From Bog-473 sp035534235 (GTDB lineage: Bacteria; Actinomycetota; Acidimicrobiia; Acidimicrobiales; RAAP-2), in contig DATLSH010000028.1 in the NCBI GenBank assembly GCA_035534235.1, positions 11,818-75,817 on the forward strand: a DNA stretch of 64,000 nt, read 5' to 3'. The notes below the pieces were generated by a model that was not told where the DNA came from, ran no database searches, and was given only the letters and a program-made list of their open reading frames with translations. Shown one piece after another: positions 10,193 through 18,276 of this stretch; within the stretch, counting starts at the first letter, position 1, and each line of letters opens with the position of its first letter. Position numbers and translations under genes: made by a program.

Positions 10193-12109
10193 TCAGCCCG
10201 TGGCGTCACCCGGTGTGCAGAGGTAGCGCCGGTAGCCCGTCCGGCCCACCACGGTGGTCCCCGAGGAGGCGGCTTGGCGCCTGCAGTGGGCGACGACCCA
10301 GCGCAGGTCGGGGCTCTGGCTGGGCGGCTTCACGGCAACCACCACCCGCACGATGCGGTGATGAGCCACGTCGTATACGAACTGCGCCAGGGAGGGAGTG
10401 GGCACCCGGCCCGTGAACCCGCCCACGGGCAGGTACTCGCGCCCGGTGGCCAGGGTGTCGCGGCTCACGGCGGATGATGACTGCCCGGTGCTGACGCTCT
10501 CGGTGGGAGGGAAATGTGCCGCGTCGTGGATGACGGCCGGCCAGAGGGCCAGCGCCTTCTCGTTCTCCGCGTGGATGACCGCCGTGAGGGCGGCCGACTG
10601 GTAGGGCGTGTCGAACGGGCCCAGTCCCGCCACCACCACCGTGGACGAAGCCCAGATCGGGCCGAGGATCAGGGCGAGCGCCGACAGCCCCAGCCCGGCC
10701 GGCAGGGTCCTGGCCGCCACCGGCCGCCCCCTAAGCGAGAGCCCCAAGAGGACAAGTGCCGACACGGCCGCCACCACCGTGGTGGCGATGACCCAAGGTC
10801 GGACCCCGGCGTCGTCGGGCACCAGGACGACGGCATAGGCGGTGCCGATCGCCACCGTGGCCATCATGGCCACGCGTGACATCCGGGACGGCTGCCGCAT
10901 CCGCCATGACGTGGCCAGACCCATGCCGCACAGTGCCGCCATCGCCGGGATCAGCGCTGCCAGGTAGTAGGAGTTGAGGAAGTTGGAGGACGCGAAGACG
11001 GACCACGTCAGGAACAAGGTGGCCGCCCAGAGCAAGGCGGCGGCGCGGAGGGGGTCGGTGCGCGGCCGGCGTCTGCGCACAGCGAGGATGCCGGTCAGAG
11101 CAGCGGCAGTGGGCACCAGTAACCAGGCCGCGTCGCGCCCGAACGGCCCGCTGAGGAACCGGGCCGGGCCGCGAGCGACGGCGACGGTGTTGGGCGTGGC
11201 CCCTCCTGGCGCCGCTGGGGCCGCTGGCAGGCACCCGGGCTGGTCGAGCACCTGGCCGCTCACCCGGTCGGCGGCGTTGTAGAGGAAGACCTGGCTGAAG
11301 AGAGAGTTGTCGCAGCTGCCGTCGACGTAGGGACGATCCTGGGCCGGCACCAGGGCGACGACGCTCATGTAGCTCAATGAGACGGCCAGCGCGGCGAGAG
11401 CCGAGAGCAGCACGTGCCCGCAGCGGCGGTAGAGGGAGGTGGCCGGCGCCGCCAGCACGTAGGGCCCGAAGAGGGCGGGGAGCACAATCCAGGCCTGGAG
11501 CATCTTGGCCTGGAAGGCCAGGCCGACCCACACACCGGCCAGGAGGAGTGCCCAGAGCCGCCCGGTCGTGATGGCTGCGGTGGCAGCATCGGCCGCCAGC
11601 ACGAGCAGGAGGATGAGGAGGGAGTCCGAGACGTTGCCCCGGTTCAGCAGGATGGTGGCCGGGCTGGCCGCCAGCACGATGGCCGCGGCGAGGCCTGCAC
11701 CCGGGCCCGCCACGCGCCGGACGGCCCGGTACAGGACCAGCACCGTGAGCGTGCCCTCCACCACCTGGGGCAGCGCAATGGCCCAGAGGTGGAAGCCGAA
11801 GACCCGCAGCGACAGGGCCTGGATCCAGAAGGCGCCGGGCAGCTTGTCGACCGTGACGGTGCCCCACGGGTCAAAGGCACCGAAGAAGAAGTTGTGCCAG
11901 TTCTCCGCCATGCTGCGCACGGAGGCGGCGTAAAAGGACTCCAGCGCCACGTCGGCGATGCCCCAGGCGTAGGAGAGGGCCGCCAGAGCGGCCACCACCA
12001 ACAGCGCCGGGCGGGCCCAACATGGTTGGTCGGGCGGGGAGCTCCAGAAGTGGAGGACACGACGGGGTCGGGTCGGCTCCGCTGCTTTCGCCGATGGCCC
12101 GTCCCCCAT
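10193..12109 (-). CDS. Multi-spanning glycosyltransferase, GT39/ArnT-like
   Basis: 638 aa with about 10-12 hydrophobic segments. The first external loop carries ENWHNFFFGAFDPWGTVTVD, where Asp and Trp residues resemble the catalytic loop of polyprenyl-phosphate-sugar-dependent transferases (PMT_2/YkcB type), followed by KLPGAFWIQAL. Such enzymes move a sugar from a lipid carrier to a protein or glycan on the outer face of the membrane. The C-terminal part is a soluble domain of about 130 residues. It is convergent with the lipoprotein gene and divergent from the sulfotransferase gene. Acceptor and sugar cannot be read from the sequence. Confidence 0.85.
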   Translation of the reverse strand: MGDGPSAKAAEPTRPRRVLHFWSSPPDQPCWARPALLVVAALAALSYAWGIADVALESFYAASVRSMAENWHNFFFGAFDPWGTVTVDKLPGAFWIQALSLRVFGFHLWAIALPQVVEGTLTVLVLYRAVRRVAGPGAGLAAAIVLAASPATILLNRGNVSDSLLILLLVLAADAATAAITTGRLWALLLAGVWVGLAFQAKMLQAWIVLPALFGPYVLAAPATSLYRRCGHVLLSALAALAVSLSYMSVVALVPAQDRPYVDGSCDNSLFSQVFLYNAADRVSGQVLDQPGCLPAAPAAPGGATPNTVAVARGPARFLSGPFGRDAAWLLVPTAAALTGILAVRRRRPRTDPLRAAALLWAATLFLTWSVFASSNFLNSYYLAALIPAMAALCGMGLATSWRMRQPSRMSRVAMMATVAIGTAYAVVLVPDDAGVRPWVIATTVVAAVSALVLLGLSLRGRPVAARTLPAGLGLSALALILGPIWASSTVVVAGLGPFDTPYQSAALTAVIHAENEKALALWPAVIHDAAHFPPTESVSTGQSSSAVSRDTLATGREYLPVGGFTGRVPTPSLAQFVYDVAHHRIVRVVVAVKPPSQSPDLRWVVAHCRRQAASSGTTVVGRTGYRRYLCTPGDATG

Positions 12110-12115
12110 GGCAGC

Positions 12116-12121
12116 AACTTA
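12116..12121 (-). promoter_or_regulatory. -10 element of the GT39-like gene
   Basis: On the minus strand TAAGTT ends 6 bases before the ATG at 12109, and no Shine-Dalgarno sequence fits between them. This is compatible with a leaderless mRNA. Confidence 0.45.
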
Positions 12122-12174
12122 TCGGTGGGGCGGGTGGTCTCGTTATATTTGCCGTGAACGGGAGAGGGAGGATC

Positions 12175-12846
12175 ATGACATTACGAGTCGTCGGCGCCGG
12201 GCTGGGTCGGACGGGTACCCATTCGTTGAAGCTGGCCTTCGAGCAGCTCCTGAGCGCCCCCTGCTACCACATGCTGGAAGTCATAAACCGGCCCGACCAG
12301 GCCGCGGTGTGGGCGGGGGCAGCTCGGGGGGAAATGCCGGACTGGGCGAACTTCCTCTCGGGCTACGCGGCCACGGTCGACTGGCCGGCGGCATCCTTCT
12401 GGCGGGAGCTGACCGCGGCGTCACCCGAGGCTGTCGTCGTGTTGTCGGTCCGTGATCCCGAGGCATGGTGGGGCAGCGCAACGGAAACCATTTTCGCCGT
12501 GCTGGCCCGCGGCGCCCCTCCCGATGATCCGGGAGCGGTCGCCGAACTCGCCATGATCAACGACGTGCTCAATCGGCGCTTCACCCCGGACTGGCGGGAC
12601 AGGGATGCAGCCATTGAGGCGTACGAGGCGCACAACGCCGAGGTGCGGGCCACCGTCGCAGGGGACCGGCTGGTGGAGTGGCGGCCGGGCGACGGTTGGG
12701 AGCCTCTGTGCACCGCACTCGGGATCAGCGTCCCCGACGCACCCTTCCCGCATGTGAACACCACGTCCGAATTCAGGCAGATGACAGGTCTTGATGCGGG
12801 GGGAGAGGACCGTCTGGAAGGAAATGGCCGAGCCGAAGCGGAATGA
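12175..12846 (+). CDS. Sulfotransferase family protein
   Basis: 223 aa. The start is the ATG at 12175, preceded by a strong ribosome site (GGAGAGGGAGG) and a TATATT box at 12144-12149. The N-terminal GLGRTGTHSLKLAFEQL is the 5'-phosphosulfate-binding loop of the Sulfotransfer_4 (PF17784) group, which uses PAPS as sulfate donor. WFANF-like acceptor region residues and the SVRDPEAWWGS strand (3'-phosphate binding) follow. Homologues are frequent in actinobacteria but their acceptors are largely unknown. Convergent with the secreted protease-like gene. Confidence 0.85.
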   Translation: MTLRVVGAGLGRTGTHSLKLAFEQLLSAPCYHMLEVINRPDQAAVWAGAARGEMPDWANFLSGYAATVDWPAASFWRELTAASPEAVVVLSVRDPEAWWGSATETIFAVLARGAPPDDPGAVAELAMINDVLNRRFTPDWRDRDAAIEAYEAHNAEVRATVAGDRLVEWRPGDGWEPLCTALGISVPDAPFPHVNTTSEFRQMTGLDAGGEDRLEGNGRAEAE

Positions 12847-12867
12847 AGGCAGTTTCCTCCAGCACGC

Positions 12868-14418
12868 TCAGGTGCCGGTACGGGTGAGTGCGTAACTGAA
12901 GATTCCGCCAGTGACAGATATGTGGAGCGACAGCGAGTTGCCGCTGCAGGTCCATGTGGTGGCATGGGCGGTCAACGGCTCTGACGTCGTTATCTGTCCC
13001 TTCCCGGGAATCGAGTAGGTGGCGGTGACGTGTTGCGACACGGGAGTAGCCACGTAGGAGCCAGATGACCCCGTCGGATTCGGAGGAAGTGTCGTCTTGT
13101 AGTCCGCGCTGCCCCGGTACGTATAGCTGAATCCCCCGGGCCCGATGAAGGGCGCCGAGCCGTCGTAGTCGACGGCGATCGTTCCCTTGGGGCTGACCAT
13201 CCATACGACACCGGCCCCGCCCGATGTCGAGGGTCCGCTCTCGGACGTCACCTTCCACGTGCCGCGGATGCACGAGCACATGGGTGGTGCGCCGGTGACG
13301 ACGTAGCTGGATCCGGCCGTGTCGCCGGTCACGGCCAGCCAGGTGGCACCTGGTTCGAGCTTGGGCATGTCCTTCATTTCGGGGCACTTGTCGCAGTCCT
13401 TGACGCAGTAACTGGTGCTACTCGAAAGGCCGTTGATGCCAGTCCCGTCGGCCTCGTGCAGGCGGCTGTAGGGGGTACCGGCCGTGATGTCGACCACGTC
13501 GGCCGAGGGGTCGAAGGCAATCAGCGCATTGGTGTAGGGCGCCACGTCGCCCTTCAGGACCGTCCCCTGGCGCAGCACGCTGACCGTCGGCTTGTACCTC
13601 GAATCGGTGATGCCCGGCCCGGTGGCGTCCCACCCTTTTCCGAAGTCCGGTTTGCGGGCCAGCGAAGAGGCCCAATCCAACTTGAGGGTGCTGTTGGCAG
13701 CCAGCGCATAGGCGGCGGCACTGCTTGGAGCCTTGAGCATGGGGTCCAGCAGATGCCAGGTGTCCTGGCCGCTGGCGGTCATGAGGGAGTAGAACCCAAT
13801 GGCACTGTATTTGCGGGCGAACAGGCTGATGGAAGGGTCGGTCAGGTACGCGTCCCAAAAGGAGTCCTCGGCCGGATAGAGGGTGGCGCCGACCCACTCG
13901 GCTTCGCCTTCGATGAGCCAGCCCGGCGCGGTTCCGAAGGCCGGAAGCGTCGGGTAGTCCATGGCCTCGAAGCAATGGAACACCTCGTGGGCGAGCGTGG
14001 AATTGAAATCACCGGTGTTCTTCTCCTTGTAGAGAACCGGGTTGAGATGGATCACACAGCGACTGGCTGGTCCGACTTGATCCCCGGTGCTGTCGTAGGC
14101 ATCGGCGTAGGCCGCCACGGGCGCTCCATCCACCTTGATGTTCGTCGCATTGAGGACCACGCCGAGGGAGAGACTCAAGGGGTGGCCAATTCTGGAAGCA
14201 ATTTCGCCGCTGATTTGTTTCATGTGGGCCAGATACGGTCCGGCGGCCGGTACGGCAGTAGCTATCCGCTGGTAGGAGGCCAACTGGACCGAGGAGGAAG
14301 ACGTGTCGGCACCTGCCCCCGCCAGGGAAAACGCGACGGCGGCCGTGGCCGCCATGACCGGAAGAAGGTGCCGGGCCCTGACGCGCGCCATGGACATACC
14401 GTCGTCGCTGATGTGCAT
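12868..14418 (-). CDS. Secreted protein with HEXXH zinc-protease motif
   Basis: 516 aa from ATG 14418; ATGs at 14397 and 14391 would give a cleaner Sec signal peptide (LLPVMAATAAVAFSLAGAGA). Residues about 144-148 read HEVFH and are followed by an acidic stretch (IEGEAEW, 169-175) that could supply the third zinc ligand, as in gluzincins. A C-terminal half of about 230 residues is rich in Gly, Ser, Thr and Cys pairs (CVKDCDKCP, CSCI) and looks like a beta-rich disulfide domain. I do not recognise a named family. It lies downstream of another secreted gene on the same strand and may be co-expressed with it. A TAGGTT box sits near 14446. Confidence 0.8.
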   Translation of the reverse strand: MHISDDGMSMARVRARHLLPVMAATAAVAFSLAGAGADTSSSSVQLASYQRIATAVPAAGPYLAHMKQISGEIASRIGHPLSLSLGVVLNATNIKVDGAPVAAYADAYDSTGDQVGPASRCVIHLNPVLYKEKNTGDFNSTLAHEVFHCFEAMDYPTLPAFGTAPGWLIEGEAEWVGATLYPAEDSFWDAYLTDPSISLFARKYSAIGFYSLMTASGQDTWHLLDPMLKAPSSAAAYALAANSTLKLDWASSLARKPDFGKGWDATGPGITDSRYKPTVSVLRQGTVLKGDVAPYTNALIAFDPSADVVDITAGTPYSRLHEADGTGINGLSSSTSYCVKDCDKCPEMKDMPKLEPGATWLAVTGDTAGSSYVVTGAPPMCSCIRGTWKVTSESGPSTSGGAGVVWMVSPKGTIAVDYDGSAPFIGPGGFSYTYRGSADYKTTLPPNPTGSSGSYVATPVSQHVTATYSIPGKGQITTSEPLTAHATTWTCSGNSLSLHISVTGGIFSYALTRTGT

Positions 14419-14494
14419 GGCAAACCCCGCTTTTCGCGTCGGTCAACCTATCAACGTTCTGGACGCACATTGACGTGGTACCGGCTGCTCCCGG

Positions 14495-15724
14495 CTATCG
14501 GCTCGCCCGGCAGGGGACGAGCTGGCACGCAGTTGCGTGCAGCAGGGACTGCATCATGGGGTTGTTGACATCGGTCTCGTAGACCTGCAGGAAGGTCGGA
14601 TGCCCGGCCAGTCCACGGTGCAGGGTCCGTGTCAGCGCACCCAGCGGATTGCCTGTGTCCCCCATGTAACCGGCGTTGTGCGTGGCGTTGGTCCCGTCCT
14701 GGTACCCGGTCACGAATTTGCCGCGGCTCTCCTTCACAATGTCGTAGATACCGGCAAAATCGCCTTTGGCGGTCAGGGCGCTCTCCTGGATCGCCAATTT
14801 GGGCCCGTACTGCTGGCCCTCGGCGAGCACGGTGTTCGTCGTGTCAAGACTTTCGCTCTTGGCTCGCTTGCCGCTGTTCCCAATGGGTAGTCCTGAACCC
14901 AGCGCAAAGGACACGTACTGGTGGGGAAAGATCTTGGCGTACTCGCTGAACACGGTCTTCCACGCGCCCTCGTACAGTTCGGGCGTATAGCCGAGACTCT
15001 CCCACTGTTTGATGTCCGAGCCGTCACCGGGGAGCGCGCTGTCCTTAATCCGCCCCGGCAACGTCATCTCGGCGGACACCGAGGTGGGGCCGTCGGCAGA
15101 GATCATCAGGAAATCGGCACGGTTGCCGTACCGGTCCGCCACGTCCTGCAGGAAGGCGAACCATCGGGCCAGGTAGGTGGGATCCCAGGGCACCGGAAGG
15201 GTGCCCGGCGTACCGGCACCTTGGGCGTACTGGCGGTTGAACACGGCCGTCTTGACCGTTCCTGATGTCTCACCGGGCGAGGTGGCTGGTTGCTCGGTCC
15301 AGGTGGGTGTCCCGAATCCGGGGACCAGGATCAGGACGACGAACTTCTTGCTGCTCTGGGCGGCGGCGAAGACGTTGTCGATGAGCCGCCAGTTGCAGCG
15401 GTTGAAGGACGGTTCCACGTCCACCCAATTGGCGCGCAGGGCAACGCCGGAAATGGCCTGGTTGGTGTACACCCGGCTCGTGAAGACGTTCTCGTTTCCC
15501 GGGGTGTATTCCTGCACGGCGATGAGCCCGGCTGGTCGGGTCGGCAGGTTCGTCGACGGGGAGGGGAGTATGGGTCCGGGGGTCGATGTCGCGGTGCTGC
15601 ACGGGGTGGTGGCTGGTGGCACAGTCGTGGTCGTCGTGGATCCGGCCACCGGCGCCGAAGGCCCGAATGCGACAAGCCCCGTCAGGCCGAGTGCGAGGCC
15701 ACCGGTCAGTCTCCGCCGATGCAT
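14495..15724 (-). CDS. Secreted protein, glycosidase-like (TIM-barrel candidate)
   Basis: 409 aa with an N-terminal Sec signal (about 1-28) and a Thr/Pro-rich linker. The mature part begins with GLIAVQEYTPGNENVF and then ALRANWVDVEPSFNRCNWRLIDNVF, followed by KKFVVLILVPGFGTPTW. The strand-helix alternation and the W-x-D/E-x-E pattern recall barrel glycoside hydrolases such as GH42/GH39 relatives, but I cannot assign the family or the catalytic acids. Upstream on the same strand as the HEXXH protein; both are probably exported. Confidence 0.7.
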   Translation of the reverse strand: MHRRRLTGGLALGLTGLVAFGPSAPVAGSTTTTTVPPATTPCSTATSTPGPILPSPSTNLPTRPAGLIAVQEYTPGNENVFTSRVYTNQAISGVALRANWVDVEPSFNRCNWRLIDNVFAAAQSSKKFVVLILVPGFGTPTWTEQPATSPGETSGTVKTAVFNRQYAQGAGTPGTLPVPWDPTYLARWFAFLQDVADRYGNRADFLMISADGPTSVSAEMTLPGRIKDSALPGDGSDIKQWESLGYTPELYEGAWKTVFSEYAKIFPHQYVSFALGSGLPIGNSGKRAKSESLDTTNTVLAEGQQYGPKLAIQESALTAKGDFAGIYDIVKESRGKFVTGYQDGTNATHNAGYMGDTGNPLGALTRTLHRGLAGHPTFLQVYETDVNNPMMQSLLHATACQLVPCRASR

Positions 15725-15828
15725 GGAAGGCGATCATCGCGCAGGGCCACGGTGGATCACCGGCCAGGAAATCTCGCCAAGCAAGGATCCCGGCAAGTTT
15801 CCCCGCAAGGTCAGGCGTTCATCCTCCC

Positions 15829-15855
15829 CCTGTCCCTCGCCAAAGCGGGGGCAGG
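15829..15855 (+). promoter_or_regulatory. Hairpin in the ssb leader
   Basis: cctgtccctcgc (15829-15840) pairs with gcgggggcagg (15845-15855): 11 pairs, one bulged T, CAAA loop. It ends 6 bases before the ribosome site GCGAGGAG of ssb. No T-run follows, so it is not a classical terminator and could instead influence ribosome access. The rest of the 151-base gap 15725-15875 shows nothing else clear. Confidence 0.4.
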
Positions 15856-15875
15856 ACTGAAGCGAGGAGCATTCA

Positions 15876-16307
15876 ATGGCCAACACCACCACCATCACCG
15901 GGAACCTGACCCGCGAGCCCGAGATCCGCTACACCAGGGAGGGCCAGGCAACGGCTCAGTTGGGTGTCGCCGTGAACCGACGGTGGCAGGATCGGGCGAC
16001 CCAGGAGTGGCAAGAGGCCACGTCATTCTTCGATGTCATCTGCTGGAGGGACCTGGCGGAGAACGTGGCCTTGAGCCTGTCCAAGGGCATGCGCGTCGTG
16101 GTCACCGGCCGGCTGGAGCAGCGCACCTGGGAGACCGAAGAGGGCGAGCACCGCTCCAAGGTCGAGATCACCGCCGACGAGGTCGGACCCAGCCTCCGCT
16201 TCGCCACGGCGGACGTGCAGAAGGTGGAGCGCCGGGGGGCCGTTGGGCAGGCCGAGACCGGCGCTGACATCGACGAGGTCTCGGGAGCCGTGCCGGTCGA
16301 GGCGTGA
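15876..16307 (+). CDS. ssb: Single-stranded DNA-binding protein (short type)
   Basis: 143 aa. An OB fold covers residues about 3-108, starting with TTTITGNLTREPEIRYT and including FFDVICWRDLAENVA. SSB coats single-stranded DNA in replication and repair. The ribosome site GCGAGGAG fixes the ATG. The C terminus ends in VPVEA and lacks the acidic DDDIPF-like tip that recruits partner proteins, so this is likely a paralogue (SsbB-like) rather than the main replication SSB; the second copy would be elsewhere in the genome. A tiny membrane protein gene begins directly after its stop. Confidence 0.92.
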   Translation: MANTTTITGNLTREPEIRYTREGQATAQLGVAVNRRWQDRATQEWQEATSFFDVICWRDLAENVALSLSKGMRVVVTGRLEQRTWETEEGEHRSKVEITADEVGPSLRFATADVQKVERRGAVGQAETGADIDEVSGAVPVEA

Positions 16308-16463
16308 GTGCATCCCTGGCTGATCACCTCCATGGGCCTGCACGCGGCGACGACCCCACTGTGGTGGCTCCTCGTGAGCCTGGGATCGGTCACGATCTTG
16401 GGCATCCTGGGGTTGCTGAGCCACCGGGACCGGCACGGTTCACGGCGCGGATCCAACTCCTGA
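16308..16463 (+). CDS. Tiny single-pass membrane protein, unknown
   Basis: 51 aa from GTG 16308, immediately after the ssb stop. The chain is a short N-terminal part, one hydrophobic helix (LWWLLVSLGSVTILGILGLL) and a basic tail (SHRDRHGSRRGSNS). Third-position G+C in this frame is very high, clearly higher than in the overlapping frame that begins with GTG 16304, so this is the better coding frame for 16308-16450. Family unknown. It may really be the N-terminal half of one protein continued by the next entry after a frameshift. Confidence 0.5.
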   Translation: MHPWLITSMGLHAATTPLWWLLVSLGSVTILGILGLLSHRDRHGSRRGSNS

Positions 16464-16621
16464 AAGAAGAGGTCTTCGAAATCTGTGGTGCGCTGGCGCT
16501 GGGCGAATCACTGCTCCGGCGGCTGGGCATGCCCGCAGAAGCGACGCGCCTCGCCGCGCTGTTCGATCACATCGAGGGAAGGCTGTTGGAGCCTCAGGCC
16601 TCCGAGGGGGTCGGCTCGTAG
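16460..16621 (+). CDS. Short helical ORF, possibly the frameshifted end of the preceding gene
   Basis: From about 16451 the frame shifts: codons with good G+C bias encode KEEVFEICGALALGESLLRR and a further helical stretch up to TAG 16621. No ATG or GTG starts this part; CTG 16460 overlaps the previous stop as CTGA and is the only near start, though the frame is open further upstream. Either it is a coupled small gene with a rare start, or the membrane helix upstream and this amphipathic part are one protein split by an indel. The end overlaps the msrB end by 28 bases. Confidence 0.35.
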   Translation: MKEEVFEICGALALGESLLRRLGMPAEATRLAALFDHIEGRLLEPQASEGVGS

Positions 16622-17037
16622 GTGAGCGAGAGCGAATTCACGCAGTAGCGGAGTCCGGTGTCGGTGGGGCCATCGGGGAACACGTGTCCCAGGTGGCCCC
16701 CGCACCGGGCGCAGAGGATTTCGGTCCGCGCCATGCCGAAGCTGCGGTCGGTGTGCTCAACGATGGTGCCGTCCGCCTTGGCGCGGTCGAAGCTGGGCCA
16801 GCCGGACCCGGAATCGAACTTGGCATCGGTGTCGAAGAGTTCGGCCCGGCAGCCGGCGCACCGGAAGACGCCCTCGCCCTCGACGTGGAGCAGCTCTCCG
16901 GACCACGCCGGCTCCGTGCCGGCGCGGCGCAGCACGGCATAGCGCTCAGACGACAACTCCTGCTTCCACTCCTCTTCGGTCTTGGCGACTTCGTACTCCA
17001 TGGGTGGCTCCTGCGTGGCGGACTTGCGATGGAACAT
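16594..17037 (-). CDS. msrB: Peptide-methionine (R)-S-oxide reductase MsrB
   Basis: 147 aa from ATG 17037, which has a strong AGGAGGG ribosome site; ATG 17001 also has GGAG before it. MsrB repairs methionine-R-sulfoxide in proteins. Two CxxC pairs (CAGC near residue 61, CARC near 109) bind the structural zinc. The catalytic Cys sits in RYCVNSLSL near the C terminus, with GSGWPSF and HLGHVFPDGP as family marks. Cytoplasmic. It is convergent with the short ORF after ssb and overlaps it. Confidence 0.95.
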   Translation of the reverse strand: MFHRKSATQEPPMEYEVAKTEEEWKQELSSERYAVLRRAGTEPAWSGELLHVEGEGVFRCAGCRAELFDTDAKFDSGSGWPSFDRAKADGTIVEHTDRSFGMARTEILCARCGGHLGHVFPDGPTDTGLRYCVNSLSLTYEPTPSEA

Positions 17038-17073
17038 GGCGGCTCCCTCCTGGCCGGTACAACCGGTTCGTGG

Positions 17074-18273
17074 CTAAATGTATTTCGGCTCCACCCCGAC
17101 CGAGGCGTAGACAGCCTTGGTCAGGCGCCGGGCCCGGGGGTCGCCCAGCATGCCGATCGACATCCGGTTCATGACATAGCCGACGGCCAATTCGTTCTCC
17201 GGATCGGCGTAGCCGAAGGAACCGCCGGCCCCGGTGTGCCCGAATGATCCCGCCCCACCGAAGGGGGAGAAGGGGCTGGAGATCCAGAAGCCCTGGCCGA
17301 TCTTCTGCTCCATGGGGAAGCCCAGGGACAAGAAGACCTGGTCGGCACCGAAGGTCCGCACCGTCCGGGCCTCATCGACCTGGGCCGGGGTGAGAAGCGG
17401 CTCGGGCGGCCCTCCCTCCACGGGGCCGATCAGGCCGGCGTAGAGGCGGGAGAGGGAGGTGGCGTTGGTGATGCCGTTGGCGGCCGGCACCTCGGCGGCG
17501 TGCCAGGCCGGTCGGTTGGCCCATCCGGGGTCGCTGAAGGCACCGCCGACGTTGAGGGCCCGCGCCAGGAGGGTGGACGAGAAGCCGGCCGACAGCCCGG
17601 CGTCGGCCCCCCCACCTTCGGACGCCACAATTGCGCCACCCGACACGGCGGAGACCCGGTGCTCCTCTTCTGCCGGGAGGCCGATGAAGAAGTCGAGGCC
17701 GAGGGGGCCGGCGATCTCCTCGGCGAAGTAGGTGCCGAGTGAGCGGCCGCTGACGCGGCGCACCACCTCGCCGACCAGCCAGCCGTAGGTCAGGGCGTGG
17801 TACCCGTGCGCGGTGCCGGGCTCCCAGAACGGGGTCTGCTCGGCCAGGGCTGAGACCACGGGGTCCCACGCCTGTACCTCGGCGGCGGTGAGGCGGCGAT
17901 CGACGGCCGGCAGCCCGACCTGGTGGGTGAGCAGGAAGAGGACCGGAATGTCCTCCTTGCCCCCCTGGGCGAACTCGGGCCAGTAGGTGGCGACCGGGGC
18001 GCCCAGGTCGAGCTGGCCCCGCTGGGCCAGCAAGTTGGCACAGGCTGCGGTGGCCCCCTTGGTGCTGGAGAAGACCAGCTGCAAGGTGTGCTCGTCATAG
18101 GGGCGGCTGTGCCGGCGGTCGAAGTGGCCGGCGTGGATGTCGACGACCTTGCGGCCGCCCACGTGGAGGCAGAAGGCGGAGCCGAGCTCACGCCCGACCT
18201 CGTGGTTGTGCACGAAGGCGTCCCGCACCGCCTCGAACCCCGGCTCGACCAGCCCGCCCACCACGGTCGTCAT
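17074..18273 (-). CDS. Serine hydrolase, beta-lactamase/EstB-type
   Basis: 399 aa of the class C beta-lactamase fold (PF00144). The nucleophile motif SxxK is SSTKG (FSSTKGATAACANLL, about residue 70); a Tyr motif lies in YHALTYGWLVGEV (about 150), and HTGAGGSFGYADPEN near 345 takes the place of the KTG/HTG box. No signal peptide is seen, which favours an intracellular esterase over a true beta-lactamase. Its ATG lies 3 bases after the stop of the amidohydrolase gene, so the two form an operon. Substrate unknown; a role in ester or lactone cleavage beside the steroid-type genes is inference. Confidence 0.88.
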   Translation of the reverse strand: MTTVVGGLVEPGFEAVRDAFVHNHEVGRELGSAFCLHVGGRKVVDIHAGHFDRRHSRPYDEHTLQLVFSSTKGATAACANLLAQRGQLDLGAPVATYWPEFAQGGKEDIPVLFLLTHQVGLPAVDRRLTAAEVQAWDPVVSALAEQTPFWEPGTAHGYHALTYGWLVGEVVRRVSGRSLGTYFAEEIAGPLGLDFFIGLPAEEEHRVSAVSGGAIVASEGGGADAGLSAGFSSTLLARALNVGGAFSDPGWANRPAWHAAEVPAANGITNATSLSRLYAGLIGPVEGGPPEPLLTPAQVDEARTVRTFGADQVFLSLGFPMEQKIGQGFWISSPFSPFGGAGSFGHTGAGGSFGYADPENELAVGYVMNRMSIGMLGDPRARRLTKAVYASVGVEPKYI

Positions 18274-18276
18274 CGG

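Noticed and set aside
16304..16450. GTG 16304 frame as a 105-aa protein starting at the ssb stop
   Set aside because: Third-position G+C is clearly lower than in the overlapping frame of GTG 16308 over this part, so only its distal portion is kept as possibly coding.
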